Shown: positions 18,461 through 27,700, counted from the first letter of the stretch. The stretch is DNA of 64,000 nucleotides from Amycolatopsis saalfeldensis (GCF_900110575.1 NZ_FOEF01000001.1:434001-498000), one strand, 5' to 3'. Translations and numbers: made by a program. Notes: a model not told the origin generated them from the letters alone.

Positions 18461-18973
18461 ATGGCTGAGGAAGACATCGCGGACCCGACCGAGCAGAGCG
18501 CCTGGCGACCGCTGCGGCTGCTACAGGCCGCGATGGACGACGACATCGGGCGGCTCTACACCGAGCGCGGCATCGACGGCCTCAAGCCCAGCTACGTGAT
18601 GGAACTGCTGCGCCTGCACGCCCGCGGGCCGATGACCATCACGGAACTGGCCGCGTCCGTCGACCGGACCCACTCCGCGCTGAGCCAGAAGGTCGCGGCG
18701 ATGCGGAAGGCCGGCCTGGTCACAACCGCCACCGGCGACGACGCCCGCAGCAAGAAGGTGACCCTGACCCCCAAGGCGGCGGCCATCGTCGACCGGCTGG
18801 CCGCAGAATGGCGCGCCACCGAGGCCGCGATCGCCGAACTCGAGGCCGAGATCCCTTACGCGCTCGGCAAGGTTGTCCTTGATCTGGAGAAAGCGTTGCG
18901 GCGCAAGAGTTTCCACGATCGAATCGCGGAGAAGCTGGCCGAGGACGACGCCTGGACCAGGGCAGCCACCTGA
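18461..18973 (+). CDS. MarR-family transcriptional regulator
   Basis: A 170-residue protein. The winged helix spans about residues 45-110: MTITELAASVDRTHSALSQKVAAMRKAGLV, then the wing GDDARSKKVTLTPKA. The flanking helices should form the dimer interface. The ATG at 18461 is preferred over upstream in-frame codons because it directly follows the AT-rich palindromic promoter region. The partner gene under its control is not obvious; the divergent lipoprotein gene is one candidate. Confidence 0.9.
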   Translation: MAEEDIADPTEQSAWRPLRLLQAAMDDDIGRLYTERGIDGLKPSYVMELLRLHARGPMTITELAASVDRTHSALSQKVAAMRKAGLVTTATGDDARSKKVTLTPKAAAIVDRLAAEWRATEAAIAELEAEIPYALGKVVLDLEKALRRKSFHDRIAEKLAEDDAWTRAAT

Positions 18974-19693
18974 GTGGCGGCACGAGTTGCGACATGAGGG
19001 TCGGGATCAAGGTCACCGGAGCATTGGCCCACGCGGTAACCAAAGGGCCAGCGCCAAACAGCGGGCCAGACGGCGGCGCGAGACTCCAACAGGGCACCGA
19101 CCCCCGCCTCGGCCAAGCAGCAGCTCGAACGACGGCCTCCACGGCGGCACAAACGGCGGGACGACGGCCCGAGCAGCCGCACGAAACGGCGACCCGAACG
19201 CCAGCGCGAACGGCGGCCAACGCAACAGCCCAAGGCCGGGCAAGCGCGCGGCAGTCAGAACTACAGCCCGCACCTGGGCAGGAGCCGCGGCCAGAACTAC
19301 AGCTCGGGGCCAGGCCCGCGCAGCAGCCTGAGGCTTGGGTACGGAGCAACAGTCAGACCAACAGCCCACGGCTGGGCCAGAACAGCCAGAACAACAGCCG
19401 CAGCCAAGCCAGGCCCGCACAGCAGGTCGAGGCTGGGCACGGGCGGCAACCAGAACAACAGCCCGCGATTGGGCCCAGAACAACAGCGCAGCCAGGCCAG
19501 GACAGCGCAGCAGCGCGAGGGTGGGTCAAGAACAGCACGGCAGGCCGAGAGTGGGCAGGAGCGGCGACCAGAGCAGCGGGCCGCGAGTGAGCAAGAGCGG
19601 CGACCAGAGCAGGCCGCGAGTGAGCAAGAGCGGCGACCAGAACAGCAGGCCGAGGCTGGCCAGGAGCGGCGACCCGGGTGCAGGCCCGCGCGG
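18974..19693. repeat. Low-complexity repeat region, no supported gene
   Basis: About 720 bp between MarR and the S9 peptidase consist of degenerate short repeats rich in CAGCAG, CAGAACAAC and CGGCGACC. At about 19590-19680 the unit GAGTGAGCAAGAGCGGCGACC recurs nearly perfectly. Several frames stay open only because of this composition; none has a ribosome-binding site, recognisable domain or convincing start. It may be the remains of a repeat-rich gene or a non-coding expansion. Confidence 0.6.
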
Positions 19694-22132
19694 CTAGCCC
19701 AGCAGCTCCGGTCGTCGCCAGGGGAGGTCGCGGACGTGGTGGTCGGTGAAGGCGAGGATCGTTTCGTACCAGAGCTTGACGTGGGCGGGGGCGAGGGTGA
19801 AGTGGTCTTCGTCGGGGAAGTACAGGAATTTGTGCGGGGTGCTGCCGTCCTCGGCCTTCGAGCGGGACAGGAGGGCCCACCAGAGGGACAGTGCCTCGCC
19901 GATGGGGCAGCGGTAGTCGCGCACGCCGTGGGTGATGAGCATGGGGGTGGTGATGGCGTCGGCGAACTGGTGCGGGGACGTCGCGTCCGCCGTCTCCGGG
20001 GTCATTTCCCGGCGGAAGAAGTGCGCGAGGTCGGCGGTCTGGCTCTGCTGCTCCAGGTTCCACATCGAGGCGTGGCTGATGATCGCGGAGAACCGGCCGG
20101 TCTGGGTCGCGATCCAGTTGGCCATGAAACCGCCGAAGGACGCGCCCATGGCTGCCGCCCGGTGGGGGTCGATGTCGGGCCGTGACTGGGCGGCGTCGGT
20201 GAGCGTCAGCAGGTCGGTGTACGGCTTGCCGCCCCACTGGCCCCAGCCACGCCGGATGAACTCGACGCCGTAGCCGGTCGAGAGCGCGAAGTCCGGCAGC
20301 AGCACGGCGTAACCGCGCGCGGCGAACAGCCACGGGCTCCAGCGCCACGACCAGGCTTTCGCCGAGCTGACCGGGCCGCCGTGGATCAGCACCACCAGCG
20401 GCGCGGGTCCGCCTTCGGCCGGGTGCTCGGGCAGCACCAGCCAGCCTCGGATCTCCGTGCCGTCCGACGCCGTGGTGACGACCTCCTCCAGCCGGCCGGG
20501 CAGCTCCAGGGGCGCCACCGGGCTCGGTAGCTCCTCGAACCCGCCCGACCGCCCGCCAGAGCGCCCGCCCGACACTCCGCGGGCAAGCCCGACCGTGTGC
20601 CCGGCGGAGGACTCGCCTGCAGGTTCGCCGGAGGGCTCGACAGAGGTGCCGCCGGAAAGCCCGCCCGAGGACACGCCAGCAAGCCCGACCAAGGACTCTC
20701 GAGCGGGTTCGCCGGAGGGCTCGACAGCGGACCCGCGGGCAAGCCCGACCATGCGCCCGCCGGACGACCCACCAGCAGGTTCACCGGAAGGCTCGACAGC
20801 GGACCCGCGGGCAAGCCCGACCATGCGCCCGCCGGACGACCCACCAGCAGGTTCACCGGAGGGGCCGCCGGAAAGCCCACCCGAGCGCCCGCCCGAGGAC
20901 CCGCCAGCGAGCCCGACCGAGGACACGCCAGCGGGGCCGCCTGAGAGCTCGGCGGAACGATCGCCGGGGGCGGCCGGGGCGGCTCGCAGGTCGATGCGGA
21001 CTGGGATTCGGGGGCTGTCCATGGCCGCGCGTGATGCGTATGCCCACTGACCGTCCGGCGAGACCTGCGCGTCCGGGTACGCGCCGTGGTCCGCGGTCAG
21101 CCGCGTGACTGCGCCCGTCGTTACGTCGACGCGCCAGAGCGGGGCCCGGCCGTGGTCGTCCGCGACGGTCAGCAACGCGGAGCCGTCCGGGGTCCAGCAT
21201 GCGGAATCCGGGCGGCGGTCCCACTCCGAGGCCAGGATCCGCACCTCGCCGCCGGCTAGCGGGAGGACGCCGAGCCAGCAGTCGCTGGGGGCTTCCGGGG
21301 TGAACCGCCGGCTGACGATCACGGCCACCTGCGTGCCGTCCGGCGAGATCCGCGGTCCCGCGTACTCGTGGGCGGCGTCGTCGGCGAGCGTGCGGCGCGC
21401 GCCGGTGGCCACGTCGATCGCGACCAGCGTGTAGCGCTGCGAGCCGCCCGGTTCGGCCACTGCCCAGGTGGTGACCACGGTGCCGCCGTCCGGGCTGATC
21501 TCCCAGGTGCAGACGTCGTCCAGGGCGCGCCCGACGTGCCCGGTCAGGTCGCGCAGCTCCAGCTCCCCCTCGGTCAGCTGCCCGGTGAACAGCCGGGTGC
21601 GCGCCGGGCCGATGTCGTGGTTCCAGAACCGCACGGGGAACTCCTCGTGCAGCAACGCCGTGACCCCCGCCTCCGCCCGCCCCGCGCGCAGTTCCCGGTC
21701 GCTCGCCTCATCGGTCGCGGACGGCAGCATCCCCGACCCGAGCAGCACCGTCCCCGTGCCGCTGACGGAAACTCCCCGCACACCACCGGACGGCGAGACC
21801 AGCAGCCGCGCTTCGCCACCTTCGGCGGGCAGCAGCCACAACGCGGGCTCGCCGGAGCGCGAAGACACGAACAGCAGATCGCCGGACGGGGTGAACCCGG
21901 CCGCCGACTCGCCGGCCGCACCGAGCGTGAGCCTGCGCGGTGGACGCCCGCCCTCGGGATCCACCTCCCACAACGCCGTGATCTCCCGGCTGCCCGCTTC
22001 GTCGAGCGAAGACACGGGAACGACGAGGCGCCGGCCGTCCGGAGACAGCCAGAGCCCGGGGGTCAGCCGGGGAAGGCCGACATAGGCTTCGAGATCGGCG
22101 AAAGGCCCGTTGGGGGCGTCGTCTGCAGGCAC
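19694..22132 (-). CDS. S9-family serine peptidase (prolyl oligopeptidase/acylaminoacyl-peptidase type)
   Basis: An 812-residue cytoplasmic peptidase: an N-terminal beta-propeller of WD-like strands (about residues 1-400) and a C-terminal alpha/beta-hydrolase domain. The catalytic Ser is in GASFGGFMANW, the Asp in THGVRDYRCP and the His in DEDHF. The oxyanion region is IHGGPVSS. Between the two domains sits an unusual insert of about 130 residues rich in Gly and Ser (about 20535-20960), made of repeats like GGSSGGRMVGLARGSAVEPS. Relatives are normally near 600-680 residues, which fits an added insert. It probably acts on short peptides. Confidence 0.9.
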   Translation of the reverse strand: MPADDAPNGPFADLEAYVGLPRLTPGLWLSPDGRRLVVPVSSLDEAGSREITALWEVDPEGGRPPRRLTLGAAGESAAGFTPSGDLLFVSSRSGEPALWLLPAEGGEARLLVSPSGGVRGVSVSGTGTVLLGSGMLPSATDEASDRELRAGRAEAGVTALLHEEFPVRFWNHDIGPARTRLFTGQLTEGELELRDLTGHVGRALDDVCTWEISPDGGTVVTTWAVAEPGGSQRYTLVAIDVATGARRTLADDAAHEYAGPRISPDGTQVAVIVSRRFTPEAPSDCWLGVLPLAGGEVRILASEWDRRPDSACWTPDGSALLTVADDHGRAPLWRVDVTTGAVTRLTADHGAYPDAQVSPDGQWAYASRAAMDSPRIPVRIDLRAAPAAPGDRSAELSGGPAGVSSVGLAGGSSGGRSGGLSGGPSGEPAGGSSGGRMVGLARGSAVEPSGEPAGGSSGGRMVGLARGSAVEPSGEPARESLVGLAGVSSGGLSGGTSVEPSGEPAGESSAGHTVGLARGVSGGRSGGRSGGFEELPSPVAPLELPGRLEEVVTTASDGTEIRGWLVLPEHPAEGGPAPLVVLIHGGPVSSAKAWSWRWSPWLFAARGYAVLLPDFALSTGYGVEFIRRGWGQWGGKPYTDLLTLTDAAQSRPDIDPHRAAAMGASFGGFMANWIATQTGRFSAIISHASMWNLEQQSQTADLAHFFRREMTPETADATSPHQFADAITTPMLITHGVRDYRCPIGEALSLWWALLSRSKAEDGSTPHKFLYFPDEDHFTLAPAHVKLWYETILAFTDHHVRDLPWRRPELLG
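20535..20960 (-). repeat. In-frame 72-bp tandem repeat array inside the S9 peptidase gene
   Basis: A 72-bp unit (24 codons, GGSSGGRMVGLARGSAVEPS plus GEPA) is present in two near-identical copies at about 20726-20869, surrounded by more diverged relatives using the same Gly/Ser/Glu-Pro vocabulary. Every unit is a multiple of three, so the frame is kept. It encodes a flexible linker between the propeller and hydrolase domains. Confidence 0.75.
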
Positions 22133-22173
22133 CCGTTCTTCCTACCGCAAGCCACCGACAGTTTTCGCCGACT

Positions 22174-23271
22174 TCAGTGCAATTGGCCCCGTAGCGAGGA
22201 AATCCGGTAGACGGCAGCGGTGAAGTCGGCCCGCGGGAGGCTCCCGTCGGTCAGCCCGGCGGCGAGCGCGGCGACCGCGTCGTCGCCTTGCTGCACGTCA
22301 CGGGCGGACGCCAGGATCAGGTCCATCCCCGCCTTCGCCGCGAGCGTCGCGCGGTTGCCGGTGGCGCCGTAATCCTTCAGCGCACCGGCTTCCAGCGCAT
22401 CGGTGATCGTGACGCCATGGAAGTTGTTGTGCTGCCGCAATTCCTGCTGGACGACGGTCGGCGACAACCCCGCCGGACGGCTGGCGTCGAGCGCCGGGTA
22501 CACCGCCCACGACAGCATCACGAGGTTCACCCACGCGCCGACAGCGGCCGGGTACGGCGCTTCGTCCTTCGCGCGCAGCTCCGAGAGCGGCATGTTCAAC
22601 GTCACCGGGCCCACGTCGGTGTTCGCGCCCGCCGGAACCGCGCCGAGGCCGGGAAAGTGCTTCGCGGTGGCGGCGGCGCCCGCGGCCTGCTGCGAGGTGA
22701 TGAAGTCGTACCCCAGCTTCGACACCGTGCCGGGGTCGTTGCTGTACGAGCGGCCGAACTGGTCGATGAAGTTGCCCTCCTGCCGGTAAACGTCCAGCAC
22801 CGGCGAGAGGTTCACGTTCATCCCGACGCTCTTGAGGTTCTCCCCCGCGCCGGTGCCGGCGGCGCGGGCCGCGGCCTCGGGGTCGGCCGCCTGGCCCACC
22901 TGCTTCTCCGACAGCACCGGCTCGCCCGGCAGCCGCCGGACCTTGCCGCCCTCCTGGTCGGTCATCAGCAGCAGCGGCCGGTGTACCGGGCTCTGCGCGG
23001 CCGCCGTGCGCAGCTGCTGCACGACGCCCGCGATCTGCTGGCTGCTCTGGACGTTCTCGCCGAAGAAGATGACCCCCGCCGCCTCACCGGCGCGGATGCG
23101 CTGCAGCAGCGTGTCCGGCGGGGTGAGGCCGGGGTAGGAATAGATCACCCGCTGGCCGGCCAGCTGTTGCGGGGTCAGTCCGGCCGGGCCGGGGGCGGCG
23201 GCCGCGGTGCCGGCCAGCACCGCGACGGCGGCCAGCGCGAGCACGGCCCTCCCGGGCGTCACAAGGCTCAT
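22174..23271 (-). CDS. Secreted GH3 family protein (beta-N-acetylhexosaminidase-like)
   Basis: A 365-residue protein with a Sec signal peptide ending near AGTAAAAP. GH3 hallmarks are present: LLMTDQEGGKVRRLPG, a KHFPG motif, and the nucleophile Asp in GVTITDALEAGAL. NagZ-type enzymes usually have a His in the loop after KHFPG that works with an Asp as acid/base; here that loop reads ANTDVGPV and no His is visible, so activity or mechanism may differ. The ATG at 23271 follows GGAGGGAG. A role in cell-wall amino-sugar turnover is likely by family. Confidence 0.88.
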   Translation of the reverse strand: MSLVTPGRAVLALAAVAVLAGTAAAAPGPAGLTPQQLAGQRVIYSYPGLTPPDTLLQRIRAGEAAGVIFFGENVQSSQQIAGVVQQLRTAAAQSPVHRPLLLMTDQEGGKVRRLPGEPVLSEKQVGQAADPEAAARAAGTGAGENLKSVGMNVNLSPVLDVYRQEGNFIDQFGRSYSNDPGTVSKLGYDFITSQQAAGAAATAKHFPGLGAVPAGANTDVGPVTLNMPLSELRAKDEAPYPAAVGAWVNLVMLSWAVYPALDASRPAGLSPTVVQQELRQHNNFHGVTITDALEAGALKDYGATGNRATLAAKAGMDLILASARDVQQGDDAVAALAAGLTDGSLPRADFTAAVYRISSLRGQLH

Positions 23272-23410
23272 GATGTGGGGCTCCCTCCAGGTGGCGTTCA
23301 CGGTAACGCCTCCGGACGGCTGACGGAAACTTTCCGGCCGATGCAGCCGGGATGTCCGGAATCTGCCCGAACGGGTCCCCCATTCGGCCGCACAACGTCC
23401 TAAGTGGACA

Positions 23411-24322
23411 TCAGACCCAGTAGGCCACCCGCGAGCGGTAGTTGCGCAGCACGATCAGCGCCAGCGCCCAGCCGGCGATCGTCACGACCCCGGCCACCAG
23501 CCAGTGCGTCCAGCTCTGCTGCTGGCCGACCAGCGGCGCCCGGACGAGCTCCACGAAGTGGTACACGGGGTTCAGCTGCAGCAGGTCGACGGCGATCGAG
23601 CCGAACCCGCTCTTGGCGCCCTGGTTCATCGCCCGCACCTGGTCCATCGACCACATGATGGGCGTGGCGTAGAAGAGCATCGTGATGAAGCTCTGGATCA
23701 CCGGCGGGATGTCGCGGAACCGGGTGGACACCACGCCGAGCAGCAGCACCACCCACGCGCCGTTGAGCAGGACCAGCGCGAGCGCCGGGATCGCCAGCAG
23801 GCCCGTCCAGCCCAGGCCCGGGTGCAGCAGCGCGCCGGGCCGGTCGACCAGGTGGTACGGGTGGTTCAGCTTGCCGAAGAAGACGATCAGCACCACCAGG
23901 TACACGATCAGGTTGTGCCCCAGGTACAGCGCCTGCCGCCACACCGTGCGCAGCGCGTACACCGAAACCGGGGCCGGCAGCTGTTTGATCAGCCCCTCGT
24001 TCGCGATGAACGCCTCGGAGCCCTCGACGATGCAGCCGTTCATGAAGTTCCACAGGATCAGCCCGGTGGTGATGCTCGGCAGGAGCGTGGAGATCGACGT
24101 GCCGAACAGCGCCGCGTTCACCACGCCGAGCGCGAGCGCCGTCACGGCCATGCCGACGGTGATCCAGAATGGACCGAGTGACGAACGCCGGTAGCGCTGC
24201 CGGATGTCCTGCCAGGCCAGCATCGCCCACAGCTCCCGCGCGCGCAGCCCGGCGCCGAGGTCGGCGAACGCCCGCCGGAAGCTCTTCGACGGGGCATCGA
24301 CGGCGGAAGCGGTGGCGGTCAT
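23411..24322 (-). CDS. ABC-2 type permease (polysaccharide/teichoic-acid exporter type)
   Basis: A 303-residue membrane protein with about six helices. The N-terminal cytoplasmic block RELWAMLAWQDIRQRYRRSSLGPFW is typical of Wzm/TagG/RfbA-like permeases. Export of a lipid-linked glycan is the usual role. The matching ATPase (Wzt/TagH-type) is not adjacent within this window; neighbours are a GH3 protein and a divergent acyl-CoA synthetase. The ATG at 24322 is preferred over an upstream TTG. Confidence 0.9.
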   Translation of the reverse strand: MTATASAVDAPSKSFRRAFADLGAGLRARELWAMLAWQDIRQRYRRSSLGPFWITVGMAVTALALGVVNAALFGTSISTLLPSITTGLILWNFMNGCIVEGSEAFIANEGLIKQLPAPVSVYALRTVWRQALYLGHNLIVYLVVLIVFFGKLNHPYHLVDRPGALLHPGLGWTGLLAIPALALVLLNGAWVVLLLGVVSTRFRDIPPVIQSFITMLFYATPIMWSMDQVRAMNQGAKSGFGSIAVDLLQLNPVYHFVELVRAPLVGQQQSWTHWLVAGVVTIAGWALALIVLRNYRSRVAYWV

Positions 24323-24389
24323 CAACCCAACCTAACGACGTTCTCGCGCCGCGGCCACCACACCCGGACGCCCCGGTTAGAGTGCGTTG

Positions 24390-25775
24390 GTGGCACCGAG
24401 TTTTTTCCTCACCCGCGTCTTGGCCGCGCTCGAACAGGGCGGCTCCGCAGTGCTGTTCCACCACGAAGACGGCGTGACGACCTATCAAGAGGCGTACCGA
24501 ATCCTGTTGCGACTCCACACCGGGCTCGGTGACGTCGGCGGCCGGGTGGTGGCGATCGATGCCCGCAACCGGCCGGAAACGGTGCTGGCCCAGCTCGCCG
24601 CGCAGCTGCGGGGGCTCGAGGTGCTGCTGGTGGCCGCGTCGTCGAGCCGCCCCGCCCGGGCCGCGGTCCTCGCGTCGACCGGCGCGACCCTGTTGACCGA
24701 CCACGATCTCGACCGGCTCGCCGATGCCGGACCGTCCACTCCGGACTCACTGCCGTCCGGGGTCACCACGGTTTTCCCCAGCGGCGGCACCACCGGGACG
24801 CCCAAGCTGATCCGCCACAGCGGCATCTACGACGGCATGGCGCACATCTTCGCGCCGGACCCGGCCGGGCCGGGCCGTATCCTGGTCGCCGCGCCGCTGA
24901 CGCACATGACCGGAAACGCCGCCGTGCTCGGCGCCCTGCTCTGCGGCAACACTGTAGTGCTGCGTAACGGTTTCCAGGCCGAGAAGCTGCTCTCCGACAT
25001 CGCCGGGTACCGCGTCACTTCGCTGTCGCTGACTCCGCCCCGGCTCTCCGCGGTCCTGGACAGCCAGGCGCTCGTGACCACCGATCTCAGCAGCGTGCGG
25101 TCGCTTTCGCTGGGCGCCGCGCCACTCTCGCCACAACGGCTGGCCGACGCGCTGACCGTGTTCGGCCCCGTGGTCGGGCAGGGGTACGGGCTCACCGAAG
25201 CCCCGATGATCGCCAGCATCTCCGCCGCCGAGCTGGCCGGGCGGCCGGAACGGCTCGGGTCCGTCGGCCGGATCGTGCCGGGCATGGCGGCCCGGATCGA
25301 GGACGGCCAGGTCCTCGTCCGCGGACTGTCCATGATGGACGGCTACCAAGGCGAGCCGCCCATCGGCGACGGCTGGCTGCCCACCGGCGACCTCGGCTCG
25401 TTCGACGACGAGGGTTACCTCTACCTGTCCGACCGCATCGGCGACGTGATCGTGACCGGCGAGCACGGCACGAAAGTCCCGTCCACCACGGTGGAACACG
25501 CACTGCTCACCCATCCCCTGGTCAGCGCGGCGGCAGCCTTCGGCGTCCCCGGCCCCGGCGGCGAGGGCGAGCTGGTGCACGCGGTGGTGGTCGCGAGCGG
25601 CCCGTTGACGCCGGGAGAACTGCGCGACCACGTCCGGGCCGAGCTCGGTGGCGAGCACTTCGTTCCGTCCGAAGTGGACTTCACCACCGAGCTGCCGCTG
25701 ACCGCCGTCGGCAAAGTCGACAAACGGTCCCTGCGTGAGCCGTTCTGGGCCGGGCACGACCGCGGCATCGCCTGA
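24390..25775 (+). CDS. AMP-binding acyl/aryl-CoA synthetase-like enzyme
   Basis: A 461-residue ANL-superfamily adenylating enzyme. Core motifs are FPSGGTTGTPKL (P-loop-like A3), GYGLTEAP (A5), TGDLGSFDDEGYLYLSDRIGDVI (A7/A8) and a C-terminal catalytic Lys in AVGKVDKRSL (A10). It is a little short for the family (usually 500-550 residues) because the N-terminal region is compact. GTG at 24390 or TTG at 24387 can start. The acid substrate is unknown. Confidence 0.9.
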   Translation: MAPSFFLTRVLAALEQGGSAVLFHHEDGVTTYQEAYRILLRLHTGLGDVGGRVVAIDARNRPETVLAQLAAQLRGLEVLLVAASSSRPARAAVLASTGATLLTDHDLDRLADAGPSTPDSLPSGVTTVFPSGGTTGTPKLIRHSGIYDGMAHIFAPDPAGPGRILVAAPLTHMTGNAAVLGALLCGNTVVLRNGFQAEKLLSDIAGYRVTSLSLTPPRLSAVLDSQALVTTDLSSVRSLSLGAAPLSPQRLADALTVFGPVVGQGYGLTEAPMIASISAAELAGRPERLGSVGRIVPGMAARIEDGQVLVRGLSMMDGYQGEPPIGDGWLPTGDLGSFDDEGYLYLSDRIGDVIVTGEHGTKVPSTTVEHALLTHPLVSAAAAFGVPGPGGEGELVHAVVVASGPLTPGELRDHVRAELGGEHFVPSEVDFTTELPLTAVGKVDKRSLREPFWAGHDRGIA

Positions 25776-25782
25776 AACGGCA

Positions 25783-25814
25783 AGGAGCCGGGGCGCGTGC
25801 GCACCCCGGCTCCT
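25783..25814. terminator. Bidirectional terminator
   Basis: A perfect 11-bp stem, AGGAGCCGGGG at 25783-25793 and CCCCGGCTCCT at 25804-25814, with a 10-nt loop, lies between the convergent AMP-binding gene and lipoprotein gene and can serve both. Confidence 0.8.
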
Positions 25815-25827
25815 CCGTGTTGTCGCT

Positions 25828-27222
25828 TTACTTGTCGCCGAAGCGGATCGAGACGACCTGCTTGTCGAAGCCGATCGTCGCGAGGTCCGCGACGCTGCTG
25901 GTGATCACCATCGACTGACCGGTGCAGCCAGGGCCCTTCCAGAGCTTGACCGGGCCGCCGTCGAGCTTGATCGAGGAGACCTGAGCCGGCCGCGGAACCG
26001 CGACGCAGCCCGGGCCGGAGACACCGGAGGAACCGTTGGGCTCACTGAAGTTCGTGCCGCTGTCCAGGACCGCGCTGCCGTTGCCGAGGGTCACCGTGCC
26101 CGGGGCCGAGCCGGCCGGGGTCGACGGCTGCGAGGACTGCGGAGCCGGGGCCTGGCCGCCCTTGGGCAGGACCTTGCCGCCGGTCGGCGAGACCGCGAAC
26201 CAGGTGCCGCCCACGCCCTCGCCGTTGGTGTCGCCGGCCTGCTTGTCACCGCTGAAGCGGTAGACCGGCCAGCCGCCGATGGAGACCTGGCGGCTGCCGT
26301 CGGCGCGGGTCAGGATGCCGATCTTCGCGGTGGCCACGCCGTTGACGAAGATGCGCGAGCCCGGCTTCACGAGCACTGGCGGCCAGGTCTTGGCGCAGTC
26401 ACCGTTGCAGTTGGACGTCGGCGGCTTCGGGCTGTCCTTGTCGAAGCGGTACAGCGTGAAGCCGGCGCCATCGTGGACGATCGGGTTCAGGCCGCCGGCC
26501 GAGCCACGGGTGAGCTGGACCCACTTCATCGCGGCGTCGTCCGTGCGCGGGCCCTTGTAGTCGTCGCCGGCCGTGAGATCGGCGCCGTTTTCCTTGGCGG
26601 TACCGGTCTTGTAGCCGACGCCCGTCGCCTGGTCGGTGCCCTCCTGGGACTTGCCGGCCTTCGCGCCCTCCGGCGTGACGCCGAACCAGGTGCCGCCCAC
26701 GCCCTGGCCGTTGGTCTGCCCCGCCTGGGTGTCGCCGCTGAACTTGTAGATCGGCCAGCCGCCGAGCGTCACCTGCATGGTGCCGTCGTCGCGGGTCACG
26801 AAGCCGACGTCGGCCTGGTCCACGCCGTTGAGGAAGAGTTTGGCGCCCTGCTTCAGCGTGACCGGCGGCCAGGTCTTGGCGCAGTCACCGTTGCACGCGG
26901 ACTTCGAGGGCTTCGGGGTGTCCTTGTCGAAGCGGTAGAGCGTGAAGCCCTTTCCGTTGAGCACCACCGGGTTCAGGCTGCCGGCCGAGCCCGCGTCCAG
27001 CTCGACCCACTGCTCGGCGGCGTCGGTGTCCCCGGGGGCGGCGAAGTCGCCGGTGTTCTGCGGCGCGCCGTTGGCCGACGCGGTGCCGGTCTGGAAAGCG
27101 ACCGGCGCGATGTTCCCGGCGGGCGCGGCGGTCGGCGTGCCGGCGGTGGAGCCGCAGGCGCTGAGCACCGCCACCCCCGTCGCCACGAGGGCAGCGAGCA
27201 TCGCAACTCGAATACGGATCAT
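25828..27222 (-). CDS. Lipoprotein with secreted-repeat (PF03640-like) pairs and a C-terminal crystallin-like domain
   Basis: A 464-residue lipoprotein: signal peptide and lipobox LSAC, then two copies of a roughly 140-residue module each holding GFTLYRFDKD, CNGDCAKTWPPV and an IGGWPVYRFSGD-type segment, as in the actinobacterial secreted repeat of unknown function. The last 65 residues (CVAVPRPAQVSSIKLDGG, GPGCTGQS, QVVSIRFGDK) resemble beta/gamma-crystallin or I36-inhibitor-like modules. The ATG at 27222 follows GGGGAGAA. SCO0930-like proteins with these repeats have been linked to extracellular electron or redox roles, but function here is open. Confidence 0.85.
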   Translation of the reverse strand: MIRIRVAMLAALVATGVAVLSACGSTAGTPTAAPAGNIAPVAFQTGTASANGAPQNTGDFAAPGDTDAAEQWVELDAGSAGSLNPVVLNGKGFTLYRFDKDTPKPSKSACNGDCAKTWPPVTLKQGAKLFLNGVDQADVGFVTRDDGTMQVTLGGWPIYKFSGDTQAGQTNGQGVGGTWFGVTPEGAKAGKSQEGTDQATGVGYKTGTAKENGADLTAGDDYKGPRTDDAAMKWVQLTRGSAGGLNPIVHDGAGFTLYRFDKDSPKPPTSNCNGDCAKTWPPVLVKPGSRIFVNGVATAKIGILTRADGSRQVSIGGWPVYRFSGDKQAGDTNGEGVGGTWFAVSPTGGKVLPKGGQAPAPQSSQPSTPAGSAPGTVTLGNGSAVLDSGTNFSEPNGSSGVSGPGCVAVPRPAQVSSIKLDGGPVKLWKGPGCTGQSMVITSSVADLATIGFDKQVVSIRFGDK

Positions 27223-27331
27223 TTCGGGATTCTCCCCTGTAAGAGCCCGGGCTTCGGCAGTTCCGGAAGCCTTGATGCCGGGTACACGGATGCCATCCCG
27301 AAAACGGTTCACAGCGGTTTAGTGACGCCGA

Positions 27332-27700
27332 TCACACGTCGAGGTCACGGGTCAGCTGCACGATCGGCTCTCCCGTGGCGAGGCGGTGGGTACGGCCGGT
27401 CTCCCGGAATCCGTTGCGGTGGTACAGCCGCAGCGCGCGGTCGTTCGCCGCGCCGGTCCACAGCTGGAGCCGCTGGTGGCCACGGGTGCGCGCGGCCTCC
27501 GCGACGACGTCGAGCAACTGCCCGCCGATGCCGCGGACCCAGTGGCCGGGGTCGACGAACACCATTGACACGTGGCAGAGACCGGGATCGAGGGCCCCGT
27601 CGTCCGCGCGGCCCGGCTCGGCCTGGGCCATGCCGACGACATCGGCACCCTCGATGGCCACGACCACCAGCGCGTCCGCGTCCGCGAGCTTCGCGCCCAC
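27332..27700 (-). CDS. GNAT acetyltransferase, start uncertain
   Basis: The visible core HVSMVFVDPGHWVRGIGGQLLDVV is the GNAT acetyl-CoA-binding V/R-x-x-G-x-G/A motif, followed by LQLWTGAANDRALRLYHRNGF. The first usual start codon in frame is the GTG at 27700, giving 122 residues, which would remove the first GNAT strand. The frame stays open and protein-like to 27826 (GLPELRVASTADLDGARQ), bounded by a TAG. So the native start is either a rare codon (ATC or CTG near 27818) or has been lost by mutation. Confidence 0.75.
   Translation of the reverse strand: MGAKLADADALVVVAIEGADVVGMAQAEPGRADDGALDPGLCHVSMVFVDPGHWVRGIGGQLLDVVAEAARTRGHQRLQLWTGAANDRALRLYHRNGFRETGRTHRLATGEPIVQLTRDLDV

Noticed and set aside
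18974..19693. Possible CRISPR array or repeat protein gene
   Set aside because: Units are degenerate, irregularly spaced and lack unique spacers; no cas genes; no ribosome-binding site for any frame.
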